The notes: generated from the sequence alone by a model not told the origin. 34,793 bases of DNA from JAJZIH01 sp021785265 (GCA_027338645.1 DAHWSH010000047.1:1-34793), one strand, 5' to 3'. Shown: positions 15,157 through 24,073, counted from the first letter of the stretch. Numbers and translations: made by a program.

Positions 15157-15597
15157 AAAGCGGTCGAGCCTGAGGTCCATCTCCAAAAGCTGAATGGCAG
15201 CCACGGCCAGGATGGAGGAGAAGAGCTTGAGTTTGAGTCCACCCTCGTCCTCACGACCGAGTCCGCGGGGCCAATCGGCCGGATAGGGGCCCAGGTGGGA
15301 TGCCACGAGGCTCCTGAAACTGCTCAGGGCCACGGTTGCAACCAGGTTGGCCATGAGCGTGAGTTCGACGAGATGGAGAACCCAGAGCAGAAGGCTCGTG
15401 GGATCTCCGGCTGACAGGGAAACCCAAAGGCCTTGCCAGAGTGTCCACAGAAAGAGGATCAGAAGCCAGACGATGGCCAGGAGAAGGCCCACGTAGAAAG
15501 GGACCAGTAGCCATCGCCCGGCTACGAGAAGCGCCTCGACGAGCCCGGGCGGCCGCAGGGCAGCCGATCCGTCTGGGGCTGGCCCGTCTTCTTTCAA
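15052..15597 (-). CDS. UPF0114 family inner-membrane protein (YqhA-like)
   Basis: The 181-residue protein has four hydrophobic spans (LLVPFYVGLLLAIVWLLILF; LLLWVLHLVELTLMANLVAT; LKLFSSILAVAAIQLLEM; IAWSLGILLAFVLAGLGVAW). Its family features are GRWLLVPFYVGL near the N-terminus, DxxxMANLV, and KLKLFSSILAVAAIQLLE. The function of the UPF0114 family is unknown. The start appears to be TTG 15597, with GAGG about 8 bases upstream. It lies 10 bp downstream of the cytochrome c gene on the same strand, so the two are likely co-transcribed. Its 3' end overlaps convergent murI by 105 bp. Confidence 0.82.
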   Translation of the reverse strand: MKEDGPAPDGSAALRPPGLVEALLVAGRWLLVPFYVGLLLAIVWLLILFLWTLWQGLWVSLSAGDPTSLLLWVLHLVELTLMANLVATVALSSFRSLVASHLGPYPADWPRGLGREDEGGLKLKLFSSILAVAAIQLLEMDLRLDRFSGRSIAWSLGILLAFVLAGLGVAWMDHARRRDAP

Positions 15598-15607
15598 ACG
15601 CCAAACC

Positions 15608-15988
15608 TCATCCCGGTTTGGGCGGAGCGATCGGCTTCTGCGCCAGAACCCAGCGCGCCATGGCCTCGGCCTGGGCTAGGGTCAGGGTGGGGTGGGGCGG
15701 CATGGCAATCCCCCCGGTCCACGGGTTCCATTCCCCCGCTCCACCGGCAATGATCTTGTGGGCGAGTTTGGTCACCGCACCCTTCTGGTGGGCGAAGCGG
15801 TAGGCGACCCAGCCGTAGGCGGGTCCCACGATTTTCATGTCGAGAGCATGACAGGCGAAACAGCCCTGGGCGTTCATGAGGGACTTGATCGCGGGACTGG
15901 GTGCGGCAGCCGCCACGGCCGGGGCCAAACCCGCCACGAGAAACAAGACTCCGATCCACTGACCAAACCGCAGATTGATGGCTTTCAT
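15608..15988 (-). CDS. Small periplasmic cytochrome c (c551-like)
   Basis: The 126-residue precursor has a Sec signal peptide (residues ~1-29: MKAINLRFGQWIGVLFLVAG LAPAVAAAA). A single haem-binding CFACH follows (Cys43, Cys46, His47), and Met96 in GGIAMPPHP is the likely sixth ligand. This is a class I cytochrome c of about 97 mature residues. Such proteins carry electrons in the periplasm between membrane complexes and a terminal oxidase or reductase. ATG 15988 follows GGAGGGAG; a six-codon longer form (GTG or similar at 16006) is less likely. It sits directly after pyk and before the UPF0114 gene, with its own promoter-like boxes. Confidence 0.9.
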   Translation of the reverse strand: MKAINLRFGQWIGVLFLVAGLAPAVAAAAPSPAIKSLMNAQGCFACHALDMKIVGPAYGWVAYRFAHQKGAVTKLAHKIIAGGAGEWNPWTGGIAMPPHPTLTLAQAEAMARWVLAQKPIAPPKPG

Positions 15989-16027
15989 CGCTCGCTCTCC
16001 CTCCAAAAATAGATCCGGGACAGGGGA

Positions 16028-16055
16028 ATTTTAGCACGGGACCCGAGGGTCGGAA
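16028..16055 (-). promoter_or_regulatory. Possible promoter of the cytochrome c gene
   Basis: TTCCGA (16055-16050) and TAAAAT (16033-16028) are separated by 16 bp in the short gap after pyk. This could drive cytochrome c and UPF0114 independently of the tkt operon. The -35 match is modest. Confidence 0.35.
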
Positions 16056-17492
16056 TCAGCTCTGGACTTGAACCACCTTGAGCAGGTTGGTCGTCCCGGC
16101 CACGCCCTCGGAATCCCCCTTCGTGAAGAGGACGTAGTCTCCCGGTTCGACTGCTCCCACGGCGCGGAGCGTCGCGACCGCCTCGTCGAGCACGTGGTCG
16201 GGATTCGCGTGCAGCACGTCAAAGGCGACGGGATAGACCCCGCGCAACAGGGTCACCCGTCGCCGGGTGCCCTCATGACGCGTCAGGGCGTAGATGGGGA
16301 TCGCCGAACGCGGACGGGATGCCAGGTGAGGTGTGGTCCCCGATTCCGTCAGGGTGGCCACCGCCCGGATCGGGAAGCGGTTGGCCGCGTGGATCGCGGC
16401 CATGGCAATCAGTTCGTTGGCGGACTCGTAATGTCCGTCGGCGCGCACGGGTTCCAGGCTGACCTGGGTCATGACATCTTTTTCGGCCCCGAGACAGATC
16501 CGGGCCATGGCCTCGACTGCACGGACCGGGTAATGGCCCACCGCACTCTCGGCCGAGAGCATGACCGCATCGGTTCCGTCCAGAACCGCGTTGGCCACGT
16601 CCAGGACCTCGGCCCGCGTGGGGACCGGGCTCAGCACCATGGATTCCATCATCTGCGTGGCCGTGATGACGACACTGCGCGCTTCCTGGGCGAGACGGAT
16701 CAGCCGTTTCTGGACACCCGCGAGCTCCCAGTCTCCGATCTCGATCGCGAGATCCCCCCGGGCGACCATGATGGCATCGGAAGCGGCAAGAATGCTTTTG
16801 ATGTTGGAAACGGCTTCACTGCGCTCGATCTTCGCAACCACGAGTCCGCGCCCCCCGGCCTTCTCGAGCAGTCCGCGGGCGCGGGCGATATCCTCCGCAT
16901 CGCGCGGAAAGGACACGGCCAGATAATCGACGCCCAGTCCCGCCGCCACCGTGATGTCGTGACGATCCTTGTCGGTGAGCGCTTCGGCGGACAGTCCCCC
17001 GCCCTCGCGGTTGATGCCTTTGAGATCGGACAGAACCCCCCCCGTCTCGACCCGGCAGTGGATCGCGGTGCCCACCACCGACTCGACCCGGAATGCAATC
17101 TGGCCATCGGCCAGAAGCAGGCGGTCCCCGGCGGCCACATCCCCGGGCAGGCGGGCATAACTCACGCCGACCCGTTCGTGGTTCCCGTCCGCTTCCGGGC
17201 ATGCGGGATCGATGATGAAGGGATCCCCGCTCCGCAGCTGCACGGGCCCGTCCCGGAAACGCCCGATCCGGATCTTGGGACCGGCGAGGTCGCCGAGCAG
17301 GCCGACCTCCGTCTGGCACGCCTCCGCCACCCGGCGGATGCGCTCTGCCCACTCCGTGATCGTGGCCGTATTGCCGTGCGAGAAGTTCAAGCGGAAGAGG
17401 TCGACGCCCGCCAGGACGAGGGCGGTCAAGGTCTCCGGATCGGCACTGGCCGGACCCACCGTGGCGATGATCTTCGTGCGGCGTCGAATCAT
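16056..17492 (-). CDS. pyk: Pyruvate kinase
   Basis: The 478-residue enzyme makes pyruvate and ATP from phosphoenolpyruvate and ADP. It shows RRTKIIATVGPAS at the start, FRLNFSHGNTATI, the catalytic KIERSEA segment, IMVARGDLAIEIGDWELAGV with the metal-binding Asp, and the signature MMESMVLSPVPTRAEVLDVA followed by DGTDAVMLSAESAVG. A C-terminal allosteric-type domain ends VLFTKGDSEGVAGTTNLLKV. ATG 17492 overlaps the pgk stop by 4 bp (ATGA), although the open frame continues upstream to 17972 inside pgk. It is the last gene of the tkt-gap-pgk-pyk unit. Confidence 0.96.
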   Translation of the reverse strand: MIRRRTKIIATVGPASADPETLTALVLAGVDLFRLNFSHGNTATITEWAERIRRVAEACQTEVGLLGDLAGPKIRIGRFRDGPVQLRSGDPFIIDPACPEADGNHERVGVSYARLPGDVAAGDRLLLADGQIAFRVESVVGTAIHCRVETGGVLSDLKGINREGGGLSAEALTDKDRHDITVAAGLGVDYLAVSFPRDAEDIARARGLLEKAGGRGLVVAKIERSEAVSNIKSILAASDAIMVARGDLAIEIGDWELAGVQKRLIRLAQEARSVVITATQMMESMVLSPVPTRAEVLDVANAVLDGTDAVMLSAESAVGHYPVRAVEAMARICLGAEKDVMTQVSLEPVRADGHYESANELIAMAAIHAANRFPIRAVATLTESGTTPHLASRPRSAIPIYALTRHEGTRRRVTLLRGVYPVAFDVLHANPDHVLDEAVATLRAVGAVEPGDYVLFTKGDSEGVAGTTNLLKVVQVQS

Positions 17493-18673
17493 GATCGCTC
17501 TCCCCGTTCCTCGAGTGCCTCGAGTGCCGGCAAGTGCCGTCCTTCGATGAACTCGATGAAGGCCCCTCCCGCCGTCGAACAGTAAGAGACCCGGTCCGCG
17601 AGATGCCAGCGATCGAGGGCCGCCAGGCTGTCGCCCCCGCCGACTACCGTGTAGGCCCCCCCCTGGACCATGGCCTGGGCGATGGCCTCGGTGCCCTGGG
17701 CGAACTGCTCGTATTCGAAAACGCCGACCGGACCGTTCCAGATGAGGGTCCGGGCCCGGGCGAGGAGGGTTCGGTAGCGGGCAATCGTCAAGGGACCGAT
17801 GTCGAAAATCCACTCGTCCGCGGCCACCTTGTCGATCGGTCGGACGTCGGCTTCCGAGGTGGCCATCGGCAGATGTCCCACGACGACGTCGACCGGCATG
17901 GGGATCTCCTTGCCGCGCGCACTGGCCACCGCCAAAAAGTTGCGGGCCACCTCCGCCGCCTCGCGCTCGCAAAGCGACTGGCCGACGGAAAATCCCTGGG
18001 CGTAAAGTAGGGTGTTCAGGATCCCGCCCCCCAGGATGAGTCCGTCGACCCGATCCAGGAGCGCGTTCAGGAGTTCGATCTTGGTCGAGACCTTGGCCCC
18101 GCCGATGACGGCCACGAGTGGCCGTTCCGGGGACTCGATGATGCGCGTCAAGGCATCGATTTCGCGGAGGAGGAGCGGTCCGGCACAGGCTTCAGGGGCC
18201 TTTTGGATGACCCCGTGGGTCGAGGCCTCGGCGCGATGCGCCGTGGCGAACGCATCCATCACGAACACGTCGCAGAGTCCGGCCAGGCGGGATGCGAGTG
18301 CCGCATCATCCTCGCGCTCCCCGGGCAGGAAGCGCACGTTTTCATGGAGGACCAGCTGGCCCGGCTCCGGCGGGGGGGCACTCCAGACGGAATCGTTCCA
18401 GGGCAGGAGCGGGACCGGTTGGCCCAGGGCCCCGGACAGGTACTCGGCCACGGGCGCCAGGGAGAAATCCGGGTCCGGCTGCCCGGCTTTCGGGCGACCC
18501 AGGTGGGAGAGCAGCCTCAGACGGGAGCCGGCATGAAGCGCTTCGCGGATGGTTGCGAGCGCCGCCTCGATCCGCCGGGCACTCGTGATGCGTCGCCCGT
18601 CCATCGGGACATTGAGGTCTTCCCGCAGGAGGACCACGCGTCCTGAGAGCTCGACATCCGTCATCCGGCGCAT
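17489..18673 (-). CDS. pgk: Phosphoglycerate kinase
   Basis: The 394-residue protein has standard length. LLREDLNVPMDGRRIT, RLRLLSHLGRPKAG, LHENVRFLPGE, VIGGAKVSTKIELLNALLDR, and the ATP-site segment YTVVGGGDSLAALDRW are all present. It interconverts 1,3-bisphosphoglycerate and 3-phosphoglycerate and can run in the ATP-consuming direction for CO2 fixation. ATG 18673 (MRRMTDVELSG) lies one base after the gap stop; ATG 18664 is an alternative. The family start MxxMTDLxLxG supports 18673. One point to check is STAGGAFIEFIEGR near the end, where Gly-Gly-Ala replaces a more usual Gly-Gly-Gly; this is minor. Confidence 0.96.
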   Translation of the reverse strand: MRRMTDVELSGRVVLLREDLNVPMDGRRITSARRIEAALATIREALHAGSRLRLLSHLGRPKAGQPDPDFSLAPVAEYLSGALGQPVPLLPWNDSVWSAPPPEPGQLVLHENVRFLPGEREDDAALASRLAGLCDVFVMDAFATAHRAEASTHGVIQKAPEACAGPLLLREIDALTRIIESPERPLVAVIGGAKVSTKIELLNALLDRVDGLILGGGILNTLLYAQGFSVGQSLCEREAAEVARNFLAVASARGKEIPMPVDVVVGHLPMATSEADVRPIDKVAADEWIFDIGPLTIARYRTLLARARTLIWNGPVGVFEYEQFAQGTEAIAQAMVQGGAYTVVGGGDSLAALDRWHLADRVSYCSTAGGAFIEFIEGRHLPALEALEERGERS

Positions 18674-18674
18674 G

Positions 18675-19694
18675 TCACACGCCGCCCAGGGCGACGAGGG
18701 CGGAGGCCGTATCGAGCATCCGGTTGGAAAACCCCCACTCGTTGTCGTACCAGCCCAGGACCTTGACCAGCCGTCCCTTGACCCGGGTGAGGCTCGCATC
18801 GTAGGTCGAGGAGACCGGGTCATGATTGAAGTCGATCGAGACCAACGCTTCGTCGTTCACGGCGAGAATCCCTTTGAGTTCCCCGGCGGCGGCCTCCCGC
18901 ATGAGCCGGTCGATCTCCCCGACCGTGGTCTCCCGTGACAGCCAGGCCGTGAAGTCGACGATCGAGACGTTCGCGGTGGGAACCCGGATGGCAAAACCGT
19001 CCAGCCGGCCCGAGAGTTCCGGGATCACCTGCCCGATGGCGGCGGCCGCCCCGCTTTTGGTCGGGATCATGGACAGAAAAGCCGAACGCGCCCGTCTCAA
19101 ATCCGTGTGATAGACATCGAGCAGGACCTGGTCGTTGGTCGCGGCATGAACCGTGTTCATGAAGCCCTCCTCGATGCCGATGCCGCGATGAAGGACATGG
19201 GCCAGCGGGGCCAGGCAGTTCGTCGTGCAGGAGGCGTTGGAGACGATCCGGTCTGTGGCTTTGAGGATGCCATGGTTCACACCAAAGACGATGGTGGGGA
19301 GATCGTCCCCGGCCGGGGCGGAAATCAACACCTTGCGGGCACCGGCCTTGAGGTGGCTTTCCGACTTCGCCCGCGAGGCGAAGTGCCCCGTGCATTCAAG
19401 GACGAGATCGATGCCGAGCTCGCGCCACGGGAGCTGGGTCGGATCCCGCTCGCTCACGACCCGCAGGGAGTCCACGTGGTTGATGACGAGATTCTCCCCG
19501 TCGACCTCGATGGTGCCGGGAAAGCGTCCATGCACGGAATCATGCCGGGCCAGGTGGGCGTTGATCCCGGCGTTCCCGAGATCATTGATGGCCACGATCG
19601 AGAAGCGCTGGGCAAAACGCCGATCCTCGTAGAAGGCGCGCAGGATATTGCGGCCGATCCGTCCGAAGCCGTTGATGGCAACCCGTGCAGTCAT
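18675..19694 (-). CDS. gap: Type I glyceraldehyde-3-phosphate dehydrogenase
   Basis: The 339-residue enzyme has the NAD-binding start VAINGFGRIGRNILRAF, the adenine-binding region AINDLGNAG, catalytic Cys156 in SNASCTTNCLAPL and His183 in NTVHAATNDQ. The end GWYDNEWGFSNRMLDTASAL is typical. It interconverts glyceraldehyde-3-phosphate and 1,3-bisphosphoglycerate. ATG 19694 follows GGGGGACC. It lies between tkt and pgk in one tight operon (40 bp and 1 bp gaps), the order seen in Calvin-cycle gene clusters (cbbT-cbbG-cbbK). Confidence 0.96.
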   Translation of the reverse strand: MTARVAINGFGRIGRNILRAFYEDRRFAQRFSIVAINDLGNAGINAHLARHDSVHGRFPGTIEVDGENLVINHVDSLRVVSERDPTQLPWRELGIDLVLECTGHFASRAKSESHLKAGARKVLISAPAGDDLPTIVFGVNHGILKATDRIVSNASCTTNCLAPLAHVLHRGIGIEEGFMNTVHAATNDQVLLDVYHTDLRRARSAFLSMIPTKSGAAAAIGQVIPELSGRLDGFAIRVPTANVSIVDFTAWLSRETTVGEIDRLMREAAAGELKGILAVNDEALVSIDFNHDPVSSTYDASLTRVKGRLVKVLGWYDNEWGFSNRMLDTASALVALGGV

Positions 19695-19734
19695 GTCATG
19701 GTCCCCCGTCTGGAAATCCCGATGCCGATCGCGT

Positions 19735-21738
19735 TCAAGCCCGGCCGAGGAGCGCTTGCGAGCGGGTCACCACCGCCTCGACCGTGAAACCGAGCGCCCC
19801 GTAGACGGCCTCGCCGGGTCCGGACAGGCCGAAGCGGTCGATGCCGAGCACCCCGCCGCGACTGCCGACCAGGCGGTACCAGGGGCTGGTTGCACCGGCC
19901 TCGATGGCGAGCCGCCGATCGAGCGCCTGCGGCAGGACGGATTCGCGGTAGGCCGGATCCTGCGCCTCGAAGATCTCAAGCGAAGGCATCGAAACCACGC
20001 GGGCTCCGAGACCGAGTTCAGCAAGCTTGCGGGAGGCGGCAACGGCCAGGGCCACCTCCGAGCCGGTCGCAATCAAGACGAGCTGGGGCGGGGTTTGGGG
20101 CTCCGAAAGAATGTAGCCTCCGCGGGCGATGTCGGCTTCGCGCCCGGCAGTCCGCTCGAAAAGCGGCAAGCCCTGCCGGGTCACGACGATCAGTGTCGGA
20201 TGTCCGGTTCCTTCGAGCGCCGATCGCCAGGCATAGACCGTCTCCACCGCATCGGCGGGGCGCCAGAGGACGAGTCCCGGGATCAAGCGGAGGCTTCCCA
20301 AATGCTCGATCGGTTGATGGGTCGGGCCGTCTTCGCCGAGCGCGATCGAGTCGTGACTGAACAAAAGGATCGTGGGGATCTCCATGAGCGCGGCCAGGCG
20401 GATGGCGTTCCGCGCATAATCGGAGAACACGAGGAAGGTGGCCCCAAAGGACCGGAGACCGCCGTGCAGCGTCACGCCGTTGAGCATGGCGGTCATGCCG
20501 AACTCACGGACCCCCCAGTGCAGGTAGTGACCATCCGCGTGTGTCCGATCAAGGACCCGCGCACCCGGCCAGAGCGTCCCGTTCGATTCACTGAGGTCGG
20601 CCGATCCCCCGAGGAGTTCGGGGAGATGGGGTGCCAGGGTTTCGAGCATCTGAAGCGAGGCCTTGCGGGTCGCGAGTTTCGCGGGCCCACGCCGGGCGGA
20701 ACGGAGCGATTCCTCGAATGCGGCTGAAAGTCCATCCGGAAGTTTCCGGGCATTCCGGCGTTCGAACTCCCGGGCGAGCTCGGGGGTTTCGCGCTGGCAC
20801 TTCTGGAAGCGCTCCTGCCACTCGGCTTCCCACCCGGCCCCCTGGACCCGGCGGTCATAGGCGGCGTAAATCTCTTTCGGAATCACGAAGGGGGGTTCCT
20901 TCCAACCGAGCGTGAGACGCGCCTTGGCGACTTCCTCCGCTCCGAGCGCGGAGCCATGGGCTTCGGCCGTGCCCCCCTTGTCCGGGGCCCCAAAACCGAT
21001 GACCGTCCGGCAGGGGATCAAGCTGGGGCGTTCCAGAACGCTCCGTGCCTCCTCGATGGCGGAGCGGATCGCCTCCGCGGAATGCCCATCGATGGTCGGC
21101 GTGACATGCCAGCCGTAGGCCCGGAAACGGGCCGGGGTATCGTCACGGAACCAGCCATCGACCGCCCCGTCGATGGAAATTCCGTTGTCGTCATAGAAAA
21201 TAATGAGACGGCCCAAGCCGAGTGTTCCCGCCAGCGAGGCCGCTTCATGCGAGATGCCTTCCATGAGACAGCCGTCGCCGGCGAAAACATAGGTCCAGTG
21301 GTCGACGAGCCGGCAGTTCGGCCGGTTGAACTCGAGGGCCAGGCGCTTTTCGGCAAGCGCCATGCCGACGGCCATGGCCAATCCCTGGCCCAGGGGGCCG
21401 GTCGTGGCTTCAACCCCCGGCGTCAGGCCGTACTCGGGATGTCCCGGGGTTTTCGAATGCAGCTGGCGGAACTGCTTGAGATCATCGATCGTGAGATCGT
21501 AGCCACTGAGGTGCAGCAAGGCATACTGGAGCATTGCACCGTGGCCGTTCGACAGAAGGAAACGGTCCCGGTTGGGCCACTGTGGATTTTGGGGGTTATG
21601 CCGGAGGAAGTCGTTCCACAACACCTCGGCAATGTCGGCCATGCCCATGGGCATGCCGGGATGTCCCGACTGGGCCTTTTCGACGGCATCCATGGCCAGT
21701 GCCCGGATCGCGTTGGCAAGTTCCCGTCTGGTGCGCAT
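19735..21738 (-). CDS. tkt: Transketolase
   Basis: The 667-residue protein has full length. The thiamine-diphosphate-binding motif is FAGDGCLMEGISHEAASLAG with YDDNGISIDG. N-terminal GHPGMPMGMADIAEVLWNDF and catalytic-site GVREFGMTAMLNGVTLHGGL are present, as is the pyrimidine-domain DSIALGEDGPTHQPIEHLGS. Transketolase moves two-carbon units between sugar phosphates in the Calvin and pentose phosphate pathways. It is the first gene of the operon. A near-consensus promoter (21840-21812) gives a leader of roughly 65 bases. RBS AGGG sits close before ATG 21738. Confidence 0.97.
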   Translation of the reverse strand: MRTRRELANAIRALAMDAVEKAQSGHPGMPMGMADIAEVLWNDFLRHNPQNPQWPNRDRFLLSNGHGAMLQYALLHLSGYDLTIDDLKQFRQLHSKTPGHPEYGLTPGVEATTGPLGQGLAMAVGMALAEKRLALEFNRPNCRLVDHWTYVFAGDGCLMEGISHEAASLAGTLGLGRLIIFYDDNGISIDGAVDGWFRDDTPARFRAYGWHVTPTIDGHSAEAIRSAIEEARSVLERPSLIPCRTVIGFGAPDKGGTAEAHGSALGAEEVAKARLTLGWKEPPFVIPKEIYAAYDRRVQGAGWEAEWQERFQKCQRETPELAREFERRNARKLPDGLSAAFEESLRSARRGPAKLATRKASLQMLETLAPHLPELLGGSADLSESNGTLWPGARVLDRTHADGHYLHWGVREFGMTAMLNGVTLHGGLRSFGATFLVFSDYARNAIRLAALMEIPTILLFSHDSIALGEDGPTHQPIEHLGSLRLIPGLVLWRPADAVETVYAWRSALEGTGHPTLIVVTRQGLPLFERTAGREADIARGGYILSEPQTPPQLVLIATGSEVALAVAASRKLAELGLGARVVSMPSLEIFEAQDPAYRESVLPQALDRRLAIEAGATSPWYRLVGSRGGVLGIDRFGLSGPGEAVYGALGFTVEAVVTRSQALLGRA

Positions 21739-21811
21739 CGGCCCTGTAGTTGCTGAAAGAAGGGATCTGAACCCGGGGAACGGAGATTGCGGCGTTCACC
21801 CGTAAGCTTCC

Positions 21812-21840
21812 ATTTTGCTACAAAGGGCGTTTTGAGGCAA
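21812..21840 (-). promoter_or_regulatory. Promoter of the tkt-gap-pgk-pyk operon
   Basis: TTGCCT (21840-21835), a 17-bp spacer and CAAAAT (21817-21812) lie on the minus strand about 75 bases before tkt. Each box has two mismatches from the sigma70 consensus. A longer inverted repeat, GGTTTTTC near 21851 and GAAAAACC near 21885, lies just upstream and could bind a regulator. No CbbR site can be named with confidence. Confidence 0.5.
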
Positions 21841-22094
21841 CCCGACCCCATGGTTTTTCGGCTTTTCGCGGCTCCTGAAGAAGGGAAAAACCCGAAGCAA
21901 TTCCAGAAACTCTAGCCCTTTTGGAAAATCGCGTTTGGCAATCAATGCGGGTTTGGGGAGGGGATACGGGTTCTCGACTCCAGGATCCATCGCGGTGGGG
22001 GATCCATCCTCGGCTTCGAGGCCACAAGATGCTGATCGTCGGGCCTTTCGATTGCGCTATCATCAGTCGGTTGCATGCGGGGGGACGACAGTTG
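21841..22094. other. Divergent intergenic region between tkt and the DoxX-like gene
   Basis: No gene is seen in the 356 bp between the two starts. The part near tkt holds the operon promoter. The rest includes AT-rich blocks, an inverted repeat (see the tkt promoter), and a TATCAT box near 22058 that might serve the plus-strand membrane protein gene. Confidence 0.35.
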
Positions 22095-22949
22095 ATGTCT
22101 CACGATCCAAAAGAATCATTCAGCACGGAAGGACGCTGGGGTTTCCATCTGGCAAGCCCGGGACACGCCCTTTTCTCGGCAACCTTGATTGCCCTTGGCG
22201 TCTATGGGCTCGCGAGCGGTCATCTCGCCGGGATCTGGCAACCCGTGCCGGGTATCCTGCCGGGACGGGAGTTCCTGGTCTATCTTTGTGCCCTGCTTGC
22301 TCTGGGCACGGGGCTCGGATTGCTCTGCCGATCAACGGCTGCTTCCGCCTCCCGGCTCTTGTTTGCCTACCTGCTCCTCTGGTTCATGTTTTTCAAAGCC
22401 CCTGGGATCTTTCTCTCGCCCATGAGCGCCGGAGCCTACGAAAGCGGTGGAGAAACCGCGGTGATCGTGTCAGGCGCCTGGATCCTCTACGCAGGATTCT
22501 CAACGAAGTGGGACCACCGTTACCTGGGTTTCGCCACGGGAAAGTCGGGCATCTGTCTCGCCAGAGGGTTCTACAGTCTGGCCCTGATCGCCTTTGGGAT
22601 CTCGCATTTTGCCTATCTCAAACTCACCGCTTCACTCGTACCGGGCTGGCTCCCCGGGCCCTTCGCCTGGGCCTATTTCACGGGCAGCATGTACATTGCG
22701 GCCGGCTTGGGAATCCTCACCCGTGTCTATGCACGGCTCGCAGCCACACTCTCGGCACTCCAGATGGGACTGTTCACGGTTTTGGTGTGGGTGCCGATGG
22801 TGATGGCGGGCTCTGCCCAGGCTTTCCAATGGAGTGAACTCACAATCTCCTGGACCTTGACCGTGAGCGCACTGATCGTGGCGAATTCCTACCGGGGCAG
22901 ACCGTGGTTGGCCATCGGCAAAGCGAGCGCTCAAGCGGGAACTCTATAG
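22095..22949 (+). CDS. DoxX-like multispanning membrane protein of unknown function
   Basis: The 284-residue protein has about eight hydrophobic segments, including HALFSATLIALGVYGLASGH, EFLVYLCALLALGTGLGLLC, RLLFAYLLLWFMFFKAPGIF and GPFAWAYFTGSMYIAAGLGI. Repeated pairs of helices with Ala/Gly-rich packing and the segment LIAFGISHFAYLKLTASLVP resemble DoxX/DoxD-like integral membrane proteins. Some of that family take part in sulfur or quinone-linked redox, but most are uncharacterised. ATG 22095 (MSHDPKES) follows GGGGGACG; an upstream open frame to 21921 is probably untranslated. It is divergent from tkt and ends before an accessory patch. Confidence 0.65.
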   Translation: MSHDPKESFSTEGRWGFHLASPGHALFSATLIALGVYGLASGHLAGIWQPVPGILPGREFLVYLCALLALGTGLGLLCRSTAASASRLLFAYLLLWFMFFKAPGIFLSPMSAGAYESGGETAVIVSGAWILYAGFSTKWDHRYLGFATGKSGICLARGFYSLALIAFGISHFAYLKLTASLVPGWLPGPFAWAYFTGSMYIAAGLGILTRVYARLAATLSALQMGLFTVLVWVPMVMAGSAQAFQWSELTISWTLTVSALIVANSYRGRPWLAIGKASAQAGTL

Positions 22950-22968
22950 GTACGGGAAACACCTGTCC

Positions 22969-22985
22969 GGCGGGACGCCCGCTTT
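22969..22985 (+). terminator. Weak hairpin after the DoxX-like gene
   Basis: GCGGG (22970-22974) and CCCGC (22978-22982) form a short stem with an ACG loop, followed by TTT. It is 20 bases past the stop codon and short for an intrinsic terminator. Confidence 0.3.
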
Positions 22986-23132
22986 CCCCACACCCGGGAG
23001 GTGCCTTTGAAATCTGGGAAATGGGTATCGCTCGATGACGTCACCCCCAAGGCTGCTAGACAGGGTGACGCACATGCCGGCGTCATCTTGTGTATCGCTC
23101 CGACCGCTTTTATCAATAGATCTGAGTCTCTA

Positions 23133-24031
23133 TCAGAGCCAAATCTCATCCAAGTTTTTGGCGGCAAGCAATCGCTCTCGAAGCGCATAACGGGGTGACT
23201 GCATATTGACTTCCGACCCATCGGACCTATTAATCGGCGGGATTTTCTTGGCCGGACCTTTGAAGTTGATCTTGTACTTGCCGGTGTCTTTGTATGGCTC
23301 AACAGACTCAACCTCGGCTATATGCGTGACGGCCGCAATGGGAGCGACTCGATACGCCGCAACGTATTTCAGCTTGGGGATGTGCTTCTGATTGAGACGA
23401 ATGGCGTACCAACAGTTCTGGTCCAGAAAAACATCCTTGAAACCATCCTCGTGCGCAGGAACAACGATAGTGTCGAACGCCTCGCTGTCTGGCCCCATCG
23501 GCTGAACTGGATCGGTCTGTTCTTCGAAACTTGCCGTCGTAAACGCGTTGATTCCAAGCATCGGGAGGATCAACAACATGCGGGCAAGATACCCTTGAGC
23601 GGCGGCCTTGGCCACCGGTGCCATCGTTGGCTCGGTGGGAATGTCTTATTCAGCAGAATAGCCCGGCGGTACGTCTTGGCCAATGTGACGAGGGCGGTTT
23701 CGAGAAACTGGACCTCGGTTTTTCCCATTTTGTGATTACGGTCAAAGAAGTACACACCCCAGACCCATCTCTCTTTGTTTGCAACGTGACTTTTCAGTCG
23801 TTCACCGACAGGATCGGCTTCGCCGATGTAAATGGTTTCCTCGGCCGCATTACCCACAAGGATGTAAACGCCCGCCTGATCAGACCCCGGCTCGGATCTG
23901 AGGGTGTTCACCGCCGTCTTTGGAAAGACCACGCCGTAGCCGGACCAGTTGGGTATTTCGACGTGGCGGATCCCCTTGGGATCACCCGTCGTTGCAAACA
24001 ACGTAATCGAGTAAGGTTCCGTAAGAGGCAT
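23133..24031 (-). pseudogene. GIY-YIG nuclease family protein with one frameshift
   Basis: From ATG 24031 the first ~130 codons encode a GIY-YIG domain: GVY at residues 54-56, YIG at 68-70, Arg78, Glu111 (VQFLETALV) and Asn128. These are all the catalytic positions. The frame then goes wrong at TTCCCACC near 23632-23640 and would stop at 23570. The next frame continues EPTMAPVAKAAAQGYLARML and runs to 23133. This second half carries a distinct segment (CWYAIRLNQKHIPKLKYVAA, then VTHIAEVESVEPYKDTGKY and SPRYALRERLLAAKNLDEIW). I recall it as a recurrent C-terminal domain of proteins in mobile and defence-associated DNA but cannot name it. With the shift repaired the protein is about 300 residues. 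An IS30 element sits 43 bp upstream. Confidence 0.7.
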
Positions 24032-24073
24032 CGTCGGATAAGATCCTGTTCTGTAGCTTAAGTATAGACGCGG

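Noticed and set aside
16068..17585. 505-codon plus-strand frame opposite pyk
   Set aside because: Antisense shadow of a certain pyruvate kinase; His/Arg/Gly-rich and without motifs.
19648..20727. 359-codon plus-strand frame opposite gap and tkt
   Set aside because: Spans two well-supported genes on the other strand and has no recognisable domain.
21841..21990. CbbR-type (T-N11-A) binding site upstream of tkt
   Set aside because: The motif is too loose to call by eye. The inverted repeat there is noted only as a possible regulatory element.
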